Made by a program: the position numbers and the translations under genes
Shown here: positions 6,402-6,759 of the stretch, piece after piece
Layout: the number at the start of each line of letters is the position of its first letter
Numbering within the stretch: position 1 is the first letter of the stretch
Source: an uncultured Lachnospiraceae bacterium
GTDB taxonomy: Bacteria > Bacillota > Clostridia > Lachnospirales > Lachnospiraceae
Assembly (NCBI GenBank): GCA_947594335.1
Contig: CANQEC010000134.1
Location: 1 to 6,759, forward strand
Reading direction: 5' to 3'
DNA: 6,759 nt
Notes under the pieces: generated by a model
Told to the model about the DNA's origin: nothing
The model's input: only the letters and a program-made list of their open reading frames with translations
The model's database searches: none

Positions 6402-6759
6402 ATGAAGAAGGATCTGCAGTTACTGAAAACGATACTGTCGGAATATGAAAATGAAAAATTAAAGGTCAGGCAGAACCAGGAGCGGCTTGACCGGCTTGAG
6501 GGGCTGAATCTGCCCGGCGCTCTGCAAAAGCTGGAGGACACATCGCAAAAAGCGGCGGCGGCGGCAGGGCATCTGGAAAGGATTTCCCAGGAAGCGGACG
6601 CTTTGGAGGAGATGCTCCGCGCCGCAAATGACAGGTGCAGGGAGCTGGAACAGGAAAAACTAAAGGTCAGGCAAAACCAGGAGCGGCTTGACCGGATCGA
6701 GGCTCAGCTTTCGACGGAATATGAGAATGAAAAGCTGAAGATCCGGCAGAATCAGCAGC
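6402..6759 (+). CDS. Coiled-coil protein with internal repeats (3'-truncated by window edge)
   Basis: ATG 6402 opens a frame that stays open to the right edge (119 complete codons). An AGGCGGGTGA stretch at 6388-6397 is a moderate ribosome binding site about 4-5 nt upstream. There is no signal peptide or membrane segment in the part seen. It is rich in Glu, Lys, Gln, Arg and Leu with hydrophobic residues at heptad-like spacing, so a long alpha-helical coiled coil is expected. It is broken once by GLNLPGAL (34-41) and an Ala-rich stretch (51-55). The segment EKLKVRQNQERLDRLE (18-33) recurs at 85-100 with one change, and a third copy begins at 110; two of the three copies follow (S/T)EYEN. The function cannot be told from this fragment. 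Placement directly after an extended Wzt suggests a role tied to chain completion or export, for example a modifying enzyme with a coiled-coil spacer (inference). Coiled-coil methyltransferases or glycosyltransferases are other candidates. Confidence 0.82.
   Translation, partial: MKKDLQLLKTILSEYENEKLKVRQNQERLDRLEGLNLPGALQKLEDTSQKAAAAAGHLERISQEADALEEMLRAANDRCRELEQEKLKVRQNQERLDRIEAQLSTEYENEKLKIRQNQQ
6438..6500 (+). repeat. Coiled-coil repeat, copy 1
   Basis: This encodes SEYEN then EKLKVRQNQERLDRLE (residues 13-33). Over the 48 nt shared with copy 2 (6453-6500 against 6654-6701), 44 bases match. Confidence 0.85.
6654..6701 (+). repeat. Coiled-coil repeat, copy 2
   Basis: This encodes EKLKVRQNQERLDRIE (residues 85-100), 67 residues after copy 1. 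It lacks the EYEN lead-in seen in copies 1 and 3. Confidence 0.85.
6714..6759 (+). repeat. Coiled-coil repeat, copy 3 (cut by window edge)
   Basis: This encodes TEYEN then EKLKIRQNQQ (residues 105-119), 92 residues after copy 1 and 25 after copy 2. Its codons differ more from copy 1 than those of copy 2 do, so it is either an older copy or more diverged. Confidence 0.75.

Noticed and set aside
6438..6759. CRISPR-like array from the repeated segments
   Set aside because: The copies are unevenly spaced, few, within one open frame, and encode a coiled coil; there are no uniform spacers.

Overview
The window reads as a piece of a cell-surface polysaccharide (or wall-teichoic-acid-like) biosynthesis and export locus. 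All recognisable genes lie on the + strand. The purine-rich Shine-Dalgarno sites (AGGAGGAGG, GGAGGAG, AGGAAGG), a sigma-A-type promoter (TTGTAA, 17 nt, TATAAT), roughly balanced base composition and the TagA/Wzm/Wzt-type proteins fit a Bacillota genome. Clostridia, perhaps Lachnospiraceae, is my best guess, but nothing here fixes the taxon.

Layout. (1) Positions 2-727: the C-terminal part of a polytopic membrane protein with the topology of O-antigen ligase/polymerase (Wzy_C-like) proteins, cut off by the left edge. (2) 788-1561: a WecG/TagA/CpsF (GT26) glycosyltransferase. (3) 1527-2696: a GT4 glycosyltransferase overlapping its neighbour by 35 nt. (4) A 90-nt gap holding a good internal promoter and a strong ribosome binding site. 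(5) 2787-4046: a second, more divergent GT4-type glycosyltransferase. (6) A short gap with a small hairpin. (7) 4106-4882: the permease (Wzm/TagG type) of a polysaccharide ABC exporter. (8) 4882-6324: its ATPase (Wzt/TagH type), coupled by a TGATG overlap. This is the extended form, with a C-terminal Wzt_C-like carbohydrate-recognition domain joined to the ATPase by an unusually long Glu/Lys/Gln/Pro-rich linker. (9) A 77-nt gap with an imperfect direct repeat of the 3' end of wzt flanking a strong hairpin. (10) 6402 to the right edge: the start of a coiled-coil protein containing near-identical repeated segments.

How the parts fit (inference). The GT26 enzyme would add an early sugar to an undecaprenyl-diphosphate-linked primer on the cytoplasmic face. 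The two GT4 enzymes would extend it. Wzm-Wzt would export the finished chain, with the Wzt C-terminal domain checking a chain feature such as a terminal modification. In E. coli O8/O9a, an extended Wzt works with a chain terminator (WbdD) whose coiled coil acts as a molecular ruler. A long repetitive coiled-coil protein directly downstream of an extended Wzt here is therefore the most interesting lead in the window, although its catalytic part, if any, lies beyond the edge. The second most interesting item is the repeat-hairpin-repeat arrangement between these two genes, which looks like a duplication or recombination scar.
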